A DNA stretch of 64,000 nucleotides from an uncultured Anaerolineae bacterium (GCA_903838415.1 CAILYI010000037.1:1-64000); one strand, 5' to 3'; positions 1 to 7,982 are shown, counted from the first letter of the stretch. The notes: generated from the letters alone by a model not told the origin. Translations and numbers: made by a program.

Positions 1-243
1 GAACGCACGGATCGCAAACGCGTTGGCGCTGTCAGAAAAGGCAAGCCGCGCACTGAAAAGTTCGAAATGCCTAATGAACCTCCTTCAGAGCCGGAACCGA
101 CTGTTTTCGAATTGGCTTGGCAGGCTGCACTCGACCGCGCAAAAGCAGAAAAAGCGGCCAAATCCAAAAAAGCCAAAGCCGGCGATCACCAACAGGATGA
201 TATTCTCGATCGCACTTTGAAAAATCGTCTTCCCACCGCCTGA
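1..243 (+). CDS. C-terminal end of an unidentified protein (5' truncated by the window)
   Basis: An open frame runs from base 1 to a TGA at 241-243, giving the last 80 residues of a gene that starts outside the window. The fragment is very rich in Lys, Arg, Glu and Ala. A proline/glutamate stretch is followed by a short helical, highly charged segment with alternating Ala and Lys, and the tail is hydrophilic. No catalytic motif is visible and I do not recognise the family. A rho-independent terminator follows closely, which supports this frame as the true gene end; the shorter plus-strand frame at 23-220 is a shadow of it. Confidence 0.6.
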   Translation, partial: ERTDRKRVGAVRKGKPRTEKFEMPNEPPSEPEPTVFELAWQAALDRAKAEKAAKSKKAKAGDHQQDDILDRTLKNRLPTA

Positions 244-258
244 GTTTCTATTCCAACC

Positions 259-290
259 AAAGCCTCGCCTGTTGGCGAGGCTTTTCTATT
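259..290 (+). terminator. Rho-independent terminator
   Basis: A 10-bp perfect stem (AAGCCTCGCC at 260-269 with GGCGAGGCTT at 274-283) with a TGTT loop is followed by a T-rich stretch. It ends the truncated first gene just upstream of the next promoter. Confidence 0.85.
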
Positions 291-292
291 TA

Positions 293-321
293 TTGACAAT
301 TGGACACATATTTGATATGAT
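293..321 (+). promoter_or_regulatory. Sigma-70 type promoter of the A-type Fe-S carrier gene
   Basis: A consensus TTGACA (293-298) is separated by exactly 17 bp from TATGAT (316-321). It is the best-matching promoter I found in the window. Transcription would start near 328, leaving a short leader with AAGGAG at 343-348 before the ATG at 356. Confidence 0.85.
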
Positions 322-355
322 CTATCCAATTTAGAAAACCTCAAGGAGAAAATCC

Positions 356-781
356 ATGCTGCAAGAAATCGAAACCACCAAACAAGAGAACATCGATACT
401 GTAAACATCTCCGCAGCAGCCGCTGAAGCTGTGCGCGGCATCCTGGCCGAACGCAAGCTCGAAGACTATTCTCTGCGCGTGTATGTTGCAGGGAGCGGTT
501 GCAGCGGCGTCAGTTTTGGGATGGCGCTTGAAAATAATATCCGCGAAAATGACCTTACCTTCCAGGCCCATGAAGTGCAGATCGTTGTGGACGATCAGTC
601 CATCAATTATCTGCGCGGCGCGACCATTGATTTCGTCAATGATCCTGCGCGCGGAGCAGGTTTCACAGTTGATAATCCGTCGAACGTTGCCGGATCCTGT
701 TCCTGCGGTTCCAAAAGCGCCAGCAACGAACAATCCGAGGGCTCAAGCTGCGCCTGTGGCGGCAGCTGCGGCTGCAACTAA
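356..781 (+). CDS. A-type iron-sulfur carrier (HesB/IscA/ErpA family) with Cys-rich tail
   Basis: The 141-residue protein is a HesB-fold scaffold that would deliver Fe-S clusters to apoproteins in the cytoplasm. The three family cysteines are present: C49 in a GSGCSG motif, and C115 and C117 in a CSCG motif. The usual family ends shortly after the CSCG motif, but this one continues about 25 residues through a Ser/Glu linker into a second cysteine group (C132, C134, C138, C140) set in Gly-rich sequence. The start is fixed by AAGGAG eight bases upstream of the ATG. The gene is monocistronic, with its own near-consensus promoter and a terminator. Family is secure; which carrier it is (IscA, ErpA or SufA type) is not. 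Confidence 0.88.
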   Translation: MLQEIETTKQENIDTVNISAAAAEAVRGILAERKLEDYSLRVYVAGSGCSGVSFGMALENNIRENDLTFQAHEVQIVVDDQSINYLRGATIDFVNDPARGAGFTVDNPSNVAGSCSCGSKSASNEQSEGSSCACGGSCGCN

Positions 782-797
782 TTTTTTGGGAATAATA

Positions 798-829
798 AAA
801 GAGACCGGGCAAAAGCCTGGTCTCTTTTT
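798..829 (+). terminator. Rho-independent terminator, likely bidirectional
   Basis: A GAGACCGGGC / GCCTGGTCTC hairpin (801-810 and 815-824, one G-T wobble) is flanked by an A run on the left and a T run on the right. It lies between the converging Fe-S carrier gene and the SH3-domain gene and could end both. Confidence 0.8.
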
Positions 830-845
830 CGTTAAACCTGTGATT

Positions 846-1460
846 TCAACGCCCACGCAAGAACGATATCAAAGACCCAAAGCCACCGACCAGAACCAGG
901 AGGCTGATTACCAATCCAAGCGGGATACCGCCAGTCCTTGGACCAGCATTTTCGTAAGTCGGGATTACGAGCGGCCCGGGTGGCGTAAAGGTCGGTAAAC
1001 GAGTAGCTGTCAATTGCGGGATGAAAGCCGCCGCGAGGGTCGGGTCAATCGTCGGCGTGGTAGCGGGCGTGGGGGTGGGAGGCGGCTCCACGATCGGAAG
1101 CCCGGAGTTAGCAGAAAGTCCAACCAGGGGCGCATAAACCCAGCCGACATTCCCGGGAACGCCGTCGTAATGAATCTGGATCCAATCGCCTCCGGGAGAG
1201 CGACCAAGCGCCGAGGCTGTTTCACCTGTCAGCAGTACACCAATCGGCGCATATAAAAAAGAACTCGGCCCGGAGCGAACATTGATCTGTTCCGGATAGG
1301 TTACTTTGATCGTAGGGCCGGTCGGCGTGCTGGTCACCGTGGGAACAGAACCGGTTGGCTGCTGGGCTGCAACTTTTTGGGCTGCGGGAACGTTAAATAT
1401 TAAAATAAGAAGCCCGATTAAGAAAATAATCCACAGAACTGGTTTAAACGAATAACGCAT
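846..1460 (-). CDS. Membrane-anchored protein with extracellular bacterial SH3 domain
   Basis: The protein has an N-terminal hydrophobic helix (about residues 7-27 from the chosen start) that acts as signal or anchor. A Thr/Pro-rich linker follows, then a bacterial SH3 domain with the typical NVRSGPSS entry and a GWVY segment near its end. A second long Thr/Pro linker leads to a C-terminal transmembrane helix just before a short basic tail. Such SH3b domains usually bind cell-wall or surface ligands, so a surface role is inferred. I chose the ATG at 1460, preceded by AGGTG; an ATG at 1481 and a TTG at 1490 in the same frame are alternatives. No enzyme domain is present. It is divergent from the zinc-ribbon gene. 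Confidence 0.7.
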   Translation of the reverse strand: MRYSFKPVLWIIFLIGLLILIFNVPAAQKVAAQQPTGSVPTVTSTPTGPTIKVTYPEQINVRSGPSSFLYAPIGVLLTGETASALGRSPGGDWIQIHYDGVPGNVGWVYAPLVGLSANSGLPIVEPPPTPTPATTPTIDPTLAAAFIPQLTATRLPTFTPPGPLVIPTYENAGPRTGGIPLGLVISLLVLVGGFGSLISFLRGR

Positions 1461-1474
1461 CGACACACCTATTC

Positions 1475-1503
1475 CTGTCATATTTAGCAAAGGTGATTAT
1501 AAT
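1475..1503 (+). promoter_or_regulatory. Promoter predicted to yield a leaderless mRNA
   Basis: CTGTCA (1475-1480, 4 of 6 matches) and a perfect TATAAT (1498-1503) are 17 bp apart. The ATG at 1511 follows after only 7 bases and has no Shine-Dalgarno sequence, so transcription would start at or next to the start codon. Confidence 0.65.
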
Positions 1504-1510
1504 CGAAACT

Positions 1511-2104
1511 ATGGAACAGCGAATCTTTCACGGAACTATGAGTCCCGCTGACATTGCCGAAGGTTTATTGGCGTATTTTAACCGCGGCAACTTGCGCACG
1601 CAGACTTTTGGCGATGACAACGAAATGCGCGTGCAAATCGCCACCCGCCCAGGCGCGAACAGCGGTGGCGAAACCGCCGTAACGGTGCAAATCCAAAAAG
1701 TGGATGACGGGGTAATGGTCTCCATTAGCGATCAGGCCTGGTTCGGCGTCGCAGCCAGTATGGGACAAACCGTCATTTCCACGCTAATGAATCCCTGGAA
1801 TCTGCTGGGACGGCTGGATGACATCGCACAGGATGTGGAAAATCTACAAATCCACGAAAAAATCTGGCAAGTTGCCGGCGCGACGGCAAAAGCAAATCAT
1901 GCCAGCACGCAGATTTCTGAACGTTTACAACGACTGGAGTGTCTGTTTTGCGGCACTGCCAACCCGGTCGGCGAAGGCAACTGCATTGCCTGCGGCGCGC
2001 CGCTGGGCAACATCCAGCCGCGCACCTGCCCGACTTGCGGCTTTGTGGTTCTCAGAAACGAACAAAACTGCCCAAGTTGCGGAAAAATAATTTCGCAGAC
2101 TTAA
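1511..2104 (+). CDS. Double zinc-ribbon protein, paralogue of the protein at 21868-22464
   Basis: The 198-residue cytoplasmic protein has an N-terminal alpha/beta domain (roughly residues 1-135) that I do not recognise. Two C-terminal zinc ribbons follow: a CxxC...CxxC pair (CLFC / CIAC) and a second (CPTC / CPSC) ending the chain. The same architecture, including the opening F-x-G-T motif and the sentence-like ribbon spacing, recurs in the protein at 21868-22464, so the two are paralogues. The in-frame GTG at 1493 is possible, but the TATAAT box overlapping that segment makes the ATG at 1511 the better start. Function is unknown; such ribbons usually mediate protein or nucleic-acid contacts. 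Confidence 0.75.
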   Translation: MEQRIFHGTMSPADIAEGLLAYFNRGNLRTQTFGDDNEMRVQIATRPGANSGGETAVTVQIQKVDDGVMVSISDQAWFGVAASMGQTVISTLMNPWNLLGRLDDIAQDVENLQIHEKIWQVAGATAKANHASTQISERLQRLECLFCGTANPVGEGNCIACGAPLGNIQPRTCPTCGFVVLRNEQNCPSCGKIISQT

Positions 2105-2146
2105 AAGTAAACCTTCGAAACCGAGTCGTTTCGAAGGTTTACTTTT
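2103..2146. terminator. Bidirectional terminator containing both stop codons
   Basis: A 19-bp perfect inverted repeat (2103-2121 with 2128-2146) with a 6-base loop has A and T runs at its two ends. The stop codons of the two converging genes (2102-2104 plus strand; 2145-2147 minus strand) lie within or at the edges of the stem. Confidence 0.9.
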
Positions 2147-3125
2147 AAGCAGGATAGATATCGGGGTTGACGTGGTTGGGAAGTTTTTCGCCATCCAACC
2201 CAGCCAACAGGTTTTCACAGGCCATTTCAGCCATGCGACGACGAGTCCCATGAGTTGCCGAACCGATATGCGGCACGATAAAGCTATTCGGCAAATCATA
2301 AAGAGGATGCTCGGGCGGCAGCGGCTCAGGGTCGGTGACATCCAGCGCCGCACCGGCAATCCAGCCTTCACGCAGCGCGCGGACAAGGGCATCATTAACG
2401 ATGATCGGCCCGCGCGCAGTATTGATCAGCGTGGCGGTAGGTTTCATTTTTTTCAAAGCTGTTTCATCGATCAGCCCGCGAGTTTTCGCATTAAGCGGGC
2501 AATGCAAGCTGACAAAATCGCTTTCACGAAGTAAATTGTCCAGAGAACGAAATTCCGCCGAATATTGGGCATCGACTTCAGGCAGATGTTTGGAATCTGT
2601 ATAAATGAGTTTCAGCCCAAACCCTTTGGCACGCTCAGCGACAGCCTTGCCAATTTTCCCCATGCCCACTATCCCCAGGGTTGCCCCGCGTAAATCCGCG
2701 CCTAACCAACCTGTCGGGCTCCAGGTGCGCCAAAAACCATCCTTGGCATCCATGGCGGCCTTGAACAATGTCCGCGCGGAAGATAGCAGCAAGGCCAAAG
2801 TCAAATCGGCCGTGGCGTCAGTGAGCACGCCTGGAGTGTTGCCAACCGGAATTTTCCGCAGGGTGCAGGCAGCGATGTCGATGTTGTCGAATCCGACCGC
2901 CATGTTGCTAACCACGCGCAAACGCGGCGCGGCCTCCAGCAAGGCACTATCCACTTTATCGGTAAGCAAGCACAAGATGCCCTCCGCTCCTCCGAGCTGC
3001 TCCAACAGATGCGGGGCAAAGCCCGGGGGCTCGGCTGGACCAACCAGCAGTCTGACTCGCCCTTGTAGCGTGGAAATCCATTCAGGCGGCAGGGGATGCG
3101 TAAGAATAACCAGGGGTAAGGCCAT
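2145..3125 (-). CDS. D-2-hydroxyacid dehydrogenase (glyoxylate/hydroxypyruvate reductase type)
   Basis: The 326-residue enzyme belongs to the NAD(P)-dependent D-isomer-specific 2-hydroxyacid dehydrogenases, which reduce 2-oxoacids such as glyoxylate or hydroxypyruvate to the D-hydroxyacid. The central Rossmann domain shows GIVGMGKIG (about residue 150). The catalytic Arg sits in NTARGP, the Glu in DPEPLPPEHPLY and the His in PHIGSAT. The VGFDNID segment before the dinucleotide domain is also typical of this group. Length is normal. The ATG at 3125 is chosen over an adjacent TTG because it has a clean AAGGAG. The exact substrate cannot be read from the sequence; GyaR/GhrB-like is the closest fit. 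Confidence 0.88.
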   Translation of the reverse strand: MALPLVILTHPLPPEWISTLQGRVRLLVGPAEPPGFAPHLLEQLGGAEGILCLLTDKVDSALLEAAPRLRVVSNMAVGFDNIDIAACTLRKIPVGNTPGVLTDATADLTLALLLSSARTLFKAAMDAKDGFWRTWSPTGWLGADLRGATLGIVGMGKIGKAVAERAKGFGLKLIYTDSKHLPEVDAQYSAEFRSLDNLLRESDFVSLHCPLNAKTRGLIDETALKKMKPTATLINTARGPIIVNDALVRALREGWIAGAALDVTDPEPLPPEHPLYDLPNSFIVPHIGSATHGTRRRMAEMACENLLAGLDGEKLPNHVNPDIYPA

Positions 3126-3229
3126 CAAAGTCTCCTTCGTTTCAAATCCGTATTTTGATGGTTGTATCAGTAGAGTGACTTTTTATCAAGTCTACGGGAA
3201 AAATTCAGGCGGATGATGGTTTCCCGGGA

Positions 3230-3258
3230 TTGCTATTTCTCGCACATAAACCTATAAT
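3230..3258 (+). promoter_or_regulatory. Promoter of the FHA-mtnP-SEDS operon
   Basis: TTGCTA (3230-3235, 4 of 6) lies 17 bp from a perfect TATAAT (3253-3258). It sits about 28 bp upstream of the first ATG of the FHA gene pair. Confidence 0.65.
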
Positions 3259-3286
3259 TATCTCAGTATCATGCGCAGGGATAAAA

Positions 3287-4099
3287 ATGAGTAACCAATT
3301 GAGTGACATCGAAAAACGAATTCAAGACCTGATCGAGGTACACTTGGTGAAGTATCTGCCAGTACCGAGCACTCAGGAACTTATCACGCAACAATTAGCG
3401 GAAATATTACGCGCCAATTTTCCGACTCAAAATCCGGAAGATGCGCCAAGGATAATTCCGGATCATTACTTGCTGGTCGTTCATCCTGCTAAAATGGCAC
3501 AATGGCAAAGTGACTCGCGCCTGATGGATGAACTCACTGAAGTCTTCAAGCTGGTGGCGGATGAATCTGGTATAAAATTTACCAACGCACCTTCCATTGA
3601 GCTTACAGCAGACCCTTCCATGCCCTTTGACGAAATCGACATCCGAGCCAGCAGCGAAGAAACCATCGCGGAGACCCAAAACTTGACCCAGAGCAGCAGT
3701 GATGAAATTCCCAAGCGGGCTGCGTTCTTAATTGTTGGTGGTACGAAAGTTTTCCCGCTTGATCAGGCCGTCACCAACATCGGGCGGCGCCTCGATAATC
3801 ACCTGGTGGTGGATGATCCGCGCGTCTCGCGCTATCATTCCCAGATACGGTATGTGCGGGGACGTTTTATTATCTTTGATCTGAATTCCACGGGCGGGAC
3901 TTTTATCAACGGCCAGCGCACAGCGCAATCCGTTCTCTACCCAGGCGATGTAGTTTCCCTGGCGGGGTTACCGATCGTATTCGGCCAGGATAACCCTCCG
4001 CCGACAATTCAGACCGGTGATACGGCACCCCTTTCGCCTGTATCCAGCGAGCGCAAGACGGTAAATCTGGCTAACGAATCAGACGACGACCCAACATGA
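3287..4099 (+). CDS. FhaA-like protein: DUF3662-type N-terminal domain plus FHA domain
   Basis: The 270-residue protein has an N-terminal domain (about 1-115) resembling the FhaA N-terminal region of Actinobacteria. An acidic, Ser/Thr-rich linker carrying several possible phosphosites follows. A C-terminal FHA domain (about 145-245) shows the core elements IGR, S-R-x-H and a S/N-T-G-G-T loop. FHA domains bind phosphothreonine peptides. In Actinobacteria the orthologue sits with fhaB, a phosphatase, rodA, pbpA and Ser/Thr kinases and regulates wall synthesis; here a second FHA gene and a SEDS/PBP fusion follow, but no kinase is present in the window. The ATG at 3287 has AGGG upstream. It overlaps the next gene by 4 bases. 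Confidence 0.85.
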   Translation: MSNQLSDIEKRIQDLIEVHLVKYLPVPSTQELITQQLAEILRANFPTQNPEDAPRIIPDHYLLVVHPAKMAQWQSDSRLMDELTEVFKLVADESGIKFTNAPSIELTADPSMPFDEIDIRASSEETIAETQNLTQSSSDEIPKRAAFLIVGGTKVFPLDQAVTNIGRRLDNHLVVDDPRVSRYHSQIRYVRGRFIIFDLNSTGGTFINGQRTAQSVLYPGDVVSLAGLPIVFGQDNPPPTIQTGDTAPLSPVSSERKTVNLANESDDDPT

Positions 4100-4548
4100 G
4101 CGGCTTTATATTGCTTGGCTTGAGAATCCTGTCAGCCATAGCACTGTACGCGTTTCTGGGATGGGCGCTTTATTTATTCTGGCGCTCGCTACGACAAGAT
4201 GCGCTGGCGCTAAGTGCGCGTCAGGTTTTGCCGCTGACTCTTCTCGTCAGTTCGCCGGATGAAGAAGACCGATTATTGCATTTCACGGAAAATGACGTGA
4301 TCATCGGGCGTGACTCCGAGTGTCAATGCATCCTGACTCACGCAACCGTCTCCGCGCGGCATGCCCGGCTGGCATTTCATCACAGCCAATGGTGGTCAGA
4401 TGACTTGCTATCAACCAATGGCACGAAATTAAACGATGAGCCGCTGCAAATGCCCACCGTGGTACTCAACGGGGATACAATAAAATGCGGTCAGGTGACA
4501 TTGACTATCATGTTTGACGCACAAATTCATTCCACTGCAGGAGAATAG
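4096..4548 (+). CDS. FhaB-like membrane-anchored FHA domain protein
   Basis: The 150-residue protein has one N-terminal transmembrane helix (about residues 5-28) and a cytoplasmic C-terminal FHA domain (about 65-140). The domain has the IIGRDSEC, SARHA and STNGT signature residues. The architecture matches FhaB of the actinobacterial wall-regulation cluster. The ATG overlaps the stop of the upstream FHA gene (ATGA), so the two are translationally coupled and probably made in fixed ratio. Together with the downstream SEDS/PBP fusion this suggests phospho-dependent regulation of wall synthesis at the membrane, which is inferred from context. Confidence 0.85.
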   Translation: MSGFILLGLRILSAIALYAFLGWALYLFWRSLRQDALALSARQVLPLTLLVSSPDEEDRLLHFTENDVIIGRDSECQCILTHATVSARHARLAFHHSQWWSDDLLSTNGTKLNDEPLQMPTVVLNGDTIKCGQVTLTIMFDAQIHSTAGE

Positions 4549-4550
4549 AC

Positions 4551-5417
4551 ATGACCCAAACACTCGCTGTTGCTGTTATTGGTGGCTCAGGCCTGTATGC
4601 CATGAAAGGGCTGACCGAGACCACTGAGCACATCGTTGATACACCCTTTGGTAAACCAAGTTCTCCCATCGTTACCGGCTTACTGGAAGGCCAGCGAGTT
4701 GCGTTTCTGGCGAGGCATGGCATCGGTCATTCCATCACCCCAACCGAGGTCAATTATCGGGCCAACATTTACGCGTTAAAAAAGCTGGGCGCAACGCGGA
4801 TTGTCAGCATCAGCGCCTGCGGCTCCTTGCGCGATGATTATGCTCCCGGCGATATCGTCATCCCAGACCAAATCTACGACAATACCAAGAGCCGCCGCCG
4901 CTCGTTTTTCGGGGAAGGAATGGTTGCACATGTCGGCGTGGCAGATCCGTTCTGTCCGGACTTAAGCCAACAAATGTTCGAGGCGGTCAAAGGAGCAGGA
5001 GCGGTCGTCCATAAAGGCGGAACGCTCATCACCATTGAAGGGCCACGCTTCTCCACCAAAGCCGAATCCAACGTATTCCGCTCCTGGGGCATGTCCATTA
5101 TCGGTATGACCGCCTCGCCCGAAGCGTTCCTGGCCCGCGAAGCAGAAATTTGCTACAGCACCATGGCGCATGTCACTGATTATGACGTCTGGCATATTTC
5201 CGCAGAACCGGTCACTGTCGATATGGTCATCCAAACCTTGATCAAAAACACCATCGCAGCCCAAGAATCGCTCCGGTTGCTGGTGAAAAGTTTAGGCGAC
5301 GCCACATCCTGCAATTGTGGGAATGCCCTTTCCGATGCGCTCATCACCAATCAAGCCGCTATCCCGGCCGAGACACGCGAAAAACTCGACTTGCTGGTTG
5401 GCAAATACCTGAAATGA
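4551..5417 (+). CDS. mtnP: S-methyl-5'-thioadenosine phosphorylase
   Basis: The 288-residue enzyme cleaves methylthioadenosine with phosphate to adenine and methylthioribose-1-phosphate in the methionine salvage and polyamine by-product pathway. Family signatures are the phosphate-binding GGSGLY at the N-terminus, the RHG motif, the central GP-R-F-S/T-K-E segment and the MTASPEAFLAREAEICY block. The Asp of TDYDVW fits a 6-aminopurine (adenine) preference rather than inosine. The ATG follows CAGGAG. It begins two bases after the FHA gene stop, so it belongs to the same operon although no functional tie to the wall genes is evident. MTA-inosine or general purine phosphorylase activity is a weaker alternative. 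Confidence 0.9.
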   Translation: MTQTLAVAVIGGSGLYAMKGLTETTEHIVDTPFGKPSSPIVTGLLEGQRVAFLARHGIGHSITPTEVNYRANIYALKKLGATRIVSISACGSLRDDYAPGDIVIPDQIYDNTKSRRRSFFGEGMVAHVGVADPFCPDLSQQMFEAVKGAGAVVHKGGTLITIEGPRFSTKAESNVFRSWGMSIIGMTASPEAFLAREAEICYSTMAHVTDYDVWHISAEPVTVDMVIQTLIKNTIAAQESLRLLVKSLGDATSCNCGNALSDALITNQAAIPAETREKLDLLVGKYLK

Positions 5418-5426
5418 TCCAATCAA

Positions 5427-5476
5427 AATACGCAGTACGTGCGTAAAAGATCAAAAATTACCGCGTACTGCGTATT
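5427..5476 (+). terminator. Inverted repeat between mtnP and the SEDS/PBP gene
   Basis: A 13-bp perfect inverted repeat (AATACGCAGTACG at 5427-5439 with its complement at 5464-5476) has a 24-base AT-rich loop. No T run follows, so it may be an attenuator or a processing hairpin rather than a full terminator. It ends 18 bases before the presumed start of the next gene. Confidence 0.45.
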
Positions 5477-5494
5477 CATAACACCATCAACCAT

Positions 5495-7933
5495 TTGTTT
5501 GCAACCTACCGTCCTCCGGCACAAATCCAAAGCCGCCTGCTCAAGCTGGCAGCGCTTTTTTTGTCCCTGTACGCGCTGATTCTGACGCTTTCTCCGGTCG
5601 CGCGCGCACGTTCCTGGGACGCAGATTTGCGCTGGTCACACTGGCTGGGCCTCGGCATTTGGGCGCTGGCAGTTTTTCTGGTGCATTGGCAAATTACGCT
5701 CCGCGCCCCAGACGCTGATCCATACCTGCTGCCAGCTGCTGCCCTGCTGGCAGGTTGGGGATTGTTGAGCATCTGGCGGCTGGATGTGGATTTCGGCCTG
5801 CGGCAGGCCATTTGGCTGGCTTTTTGCGTGGCGGTTTTCCTGGTTGGATTGAGATTGCCGGGCAATCTCGAAATTTTACGCCGTTATAAGTATATTTTCC
5901 TGACCTTCGGCTTATTCCTGACCGCCCTCACCCTGATCTTTGGTACCAATCCTGGCGGCAGCGGACCGCGCCTGTGGCTGGGATGCTGCGGCTTATACCT
6001 GCAACCGTCCGAACCGCTTAAGCTGCTGCTGGTAGTTTATCTCGCCGCCTACTTTGCCGATCGCATTCCCATCCGCACGCGACTGCTGCCCCTGCTCATC
6101 CCGACATTGTTCCTGACGGGACTTGCCCTGATCATTCTGATCATTCAACGTGACCTGGGAACTTCCAGCATTTTCATTTTCCTGTATGCCACAATGGTCT
6201 ACCTTGCAAGCGGAAAACGGCGCCTGCTGCTCGGGTCGTTGGGACTCCTGGTTCTCGCGGCCGTCGTCGGATATTTTTTCGTCGATATCATCCATGTCAG
6301 ACTGGCAGCCTGGGTTGATCCCTGGGCTGATCCATCCGGGCGTTCCTACCAGCTGATTCAATCGATTCTGGCCGTGGCAAACGGCGGATTATTCGGACGC
6401 GGCCTGGGCATGGGCGCGCCCGGTCTTGTCCCCGTGGCTCATTCAGACTTTATTTTCACCAGTATCGCCGAAGAAAGCGGGCTGGCTGGCACGCTGGCCC
6501 TTTTGGGTTTGCTGGCCGTGATCGTCATGCGCGGATTCATCATCGCCATTCGCGCTGCCAGTAATTTTCGCCGCTTATTGGCTGCAGGCATCACCATTTA
6601 TTTTGGCGCGCAGAGCATACTCATCATCGGCGGGAATCTGCGTCTTTTACCGCTGACCGGCGTCACATTACCTTTCGTTTCCTATGGCGGCTCATCGCTG
6701 CTGACAGCGTTCATCGGCCTGTTGATTCTCATCCAAATCAGCAACGAGGTTGACGAAGAAGCGGCCGCCCTGCCCACTCCGCAGCCTTTTCTGAACATGG
6801 CTGGATTGGTTTGGATCGGGCTGCTGGCTTGCGCTCTGACCAACGGCTGGTGGGCCACCATCCGCGCTGATGATTTGCTCATCCGCACTGACAATCCGCG
6901 CCGCGCCATTGCTGATCGCTTTGTGCCTCGCGGCGGGATTCTCGACCGTCAGAACCGCGCCATCACCATCACCAGCGGCGCGCCGGGCACATATTCACGG
7001 CAATACCTGGTTCCGCAACTCTCATCCATTACCGGATACACACATCCCATTTACGGGCAGGCGGGACTTGAAGCCTCGCTGGATCCTTATCTGCGCGGAT
7101 TACAGGGCAATCCCAATCTACTCATCTGGTGGGAGCATATTCTTTACGGCCAGCCACCTGCTGGATTGAACGTGCGGCTGAATATCGATATCGACATCCA
7201 GAAAAAGGCTGATTACTTATTGGGGACGCATTCCGGCGCGCTGGTGCTGATCAACGCGCAAACGGGAGAAACCCTGGCGATGGCATCTCACCCAACTTTT
7301 GATGCCAATTTGATGGATACCATCGGCGAAACCTTGCCCAACGCCCCCAACGGCCCACTGTTTAATCGTGCCACACAGGGACTCTACCCTGTCAGTCCCG
7401 CCATCAAGCCGCTGATGGATGCCACTTATGGGGCTGCCGCGCCGCCCAAAGATGAACTCGTCAACTTTTATCAACGACTGGGTTTTTACAACACCCCCGA
7501 ACTGCGCCTGCCCGCCGCCGCTGCCGCCAAACCAGGGACTCTGGATAATCTGAGCATCAGCCCTGTACAAATGGTCTCAGCCATTGCCGCGCTCAGCAAT
7601 CAGGGACTTTGTCCCGGCGTTCAAATCGCCAGCGCCGTGGAAACGCCGACCGAAGGTTGGGTAATCCTGCCAGCGCCGGAAAATCCCATCCAATGCCTGC
7701 CCGCTGACGACGCAAAACGGGTAACGGAATCACTTCAGAGCAGCGACAAGCTGTTTTGGGAGTATACCGGCAGCGGCTTTGACAAATCCCAGCCGGTTAC
7801 CTGGTATCTGGCCGGGACGTTGGAGAACTGGTCGGGCACGCCGCTGGCAGTCGTTGTCATCCTTGAAGAAAGCGCGCCTATCACCGCTGCGGAGATCGGC
7901 CACGGAGTATTACAACAGGCCATCAAACCATAA
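5495..7933 (+). CDS. SEDS (FtsW/RodA) glycosyltransferase fused to a degenerate penicillin-binding transpeptidase domain
   Basis: This 812-residue protein joins two normally separate partners of peptidoglycan synthesis. Residues 1 to about 435 form a multi-pass SEDS polymerase with the conserved HSDFIF segment holding the catalytic Asp (D318) and a late GGSSLLTAF block. A further membrane helix (about 440-458) leads into an extracytoplasmic PbpA-like domain with the entry motif P-R-G-x-I-L-D-R. The transpeptidase motifs look altered: where SxxK is expected the chain reads V-S634-P-A-I-K638, with serine one residue off. The KTG position is most simply read as Y757-T-G-S, without the lysine. 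The start is uncertain; TTG at 5495 is the first usable codon and has no clear ribosome site. It follows the FHA pair and mtnP. Confidence 0.85.
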   Translation: MFATYRPPAQIQSRLLKLAALFLSLYALILTLSPVARARSWDADLRWSHWLGLGIWALAVFLVHWQITLRAPDADPYLLPAAALLAGWGLLSIWRLDVDFGLRQAIWLAFCVAVFLVGLRLPGNLEILRRYKYIFLTFGLFLTALTLIFGTNPGGSGPRLWLGCCGLYLQPSEPLKLLLVVYLAAYFADRIPIRTRLLPLLIPTLFLTGLALIILIIQRDLGTSSIFIFLYATMVYLASGKRRLLLGSLGLLVLAAVVGYFFVDIIHVRLAAWVDPWADPSGRSYQLIQSILAVANGGLFGRGLGMGAPGLVPVAHSDFIFTSIAEESGLAGTLALLGLLAVIVMRGFIIAIRAASNFRRLLAAGITIYFGAQSILIIGGNLRLLPLTGVTLPFVSYGGSSLLTAFIGLLILIQISNEVDEEAAALPTPQPFLNMAGLVWIGLLACALTNGWWATIRADDLLIRTDNPRRAIADRFVPRGGILDRQNRAITITSGAPGTYSRQYLVPQLSSITGYTHPIYGQAGLEASLDPYLRGLQGNPNLLIWWEHILYGQPPAGLNVRLNIDIDIQKKADYLLGTHSGALVLINAQTGETLAMASHPTFDANLMDTIGETLPNAPNGPLFNRATQGLYPVSPAIKPLMDATYGAAAPPKDELVNFYQRLGFYNTPELRLPAAAAAKPGTLDNLSISPVQMVSAIAALSNQGLCPGVQIASAVETPTEGWVILPAPENPIQCLPADDAKRVTESLQSSDKLFWEYTGSGFDKSQPVTWYLAGTLENWSGTPLAVVVILEESAPITAAEIGHGVLQQAIKP

Positions 7934-7936
7934 GAA

Positions 7937-7971
7937 TCAAAAAGCCAGACAATGAATGCCTGGCTTTTTGA
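7937..7971. terminator. Bidirectional terminator
   Basis: A TCAAAAAGCCAG / CTGGCTTTTTGA perfect inverted repeat (7937-7948 and 7960-7971) lies between the converging SEDS/PBP and ferredoxin genes, with A and T runs on both sides. Confidence 0.9.
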
Positions 7972-7982
7972 TGAAAAGCGAA

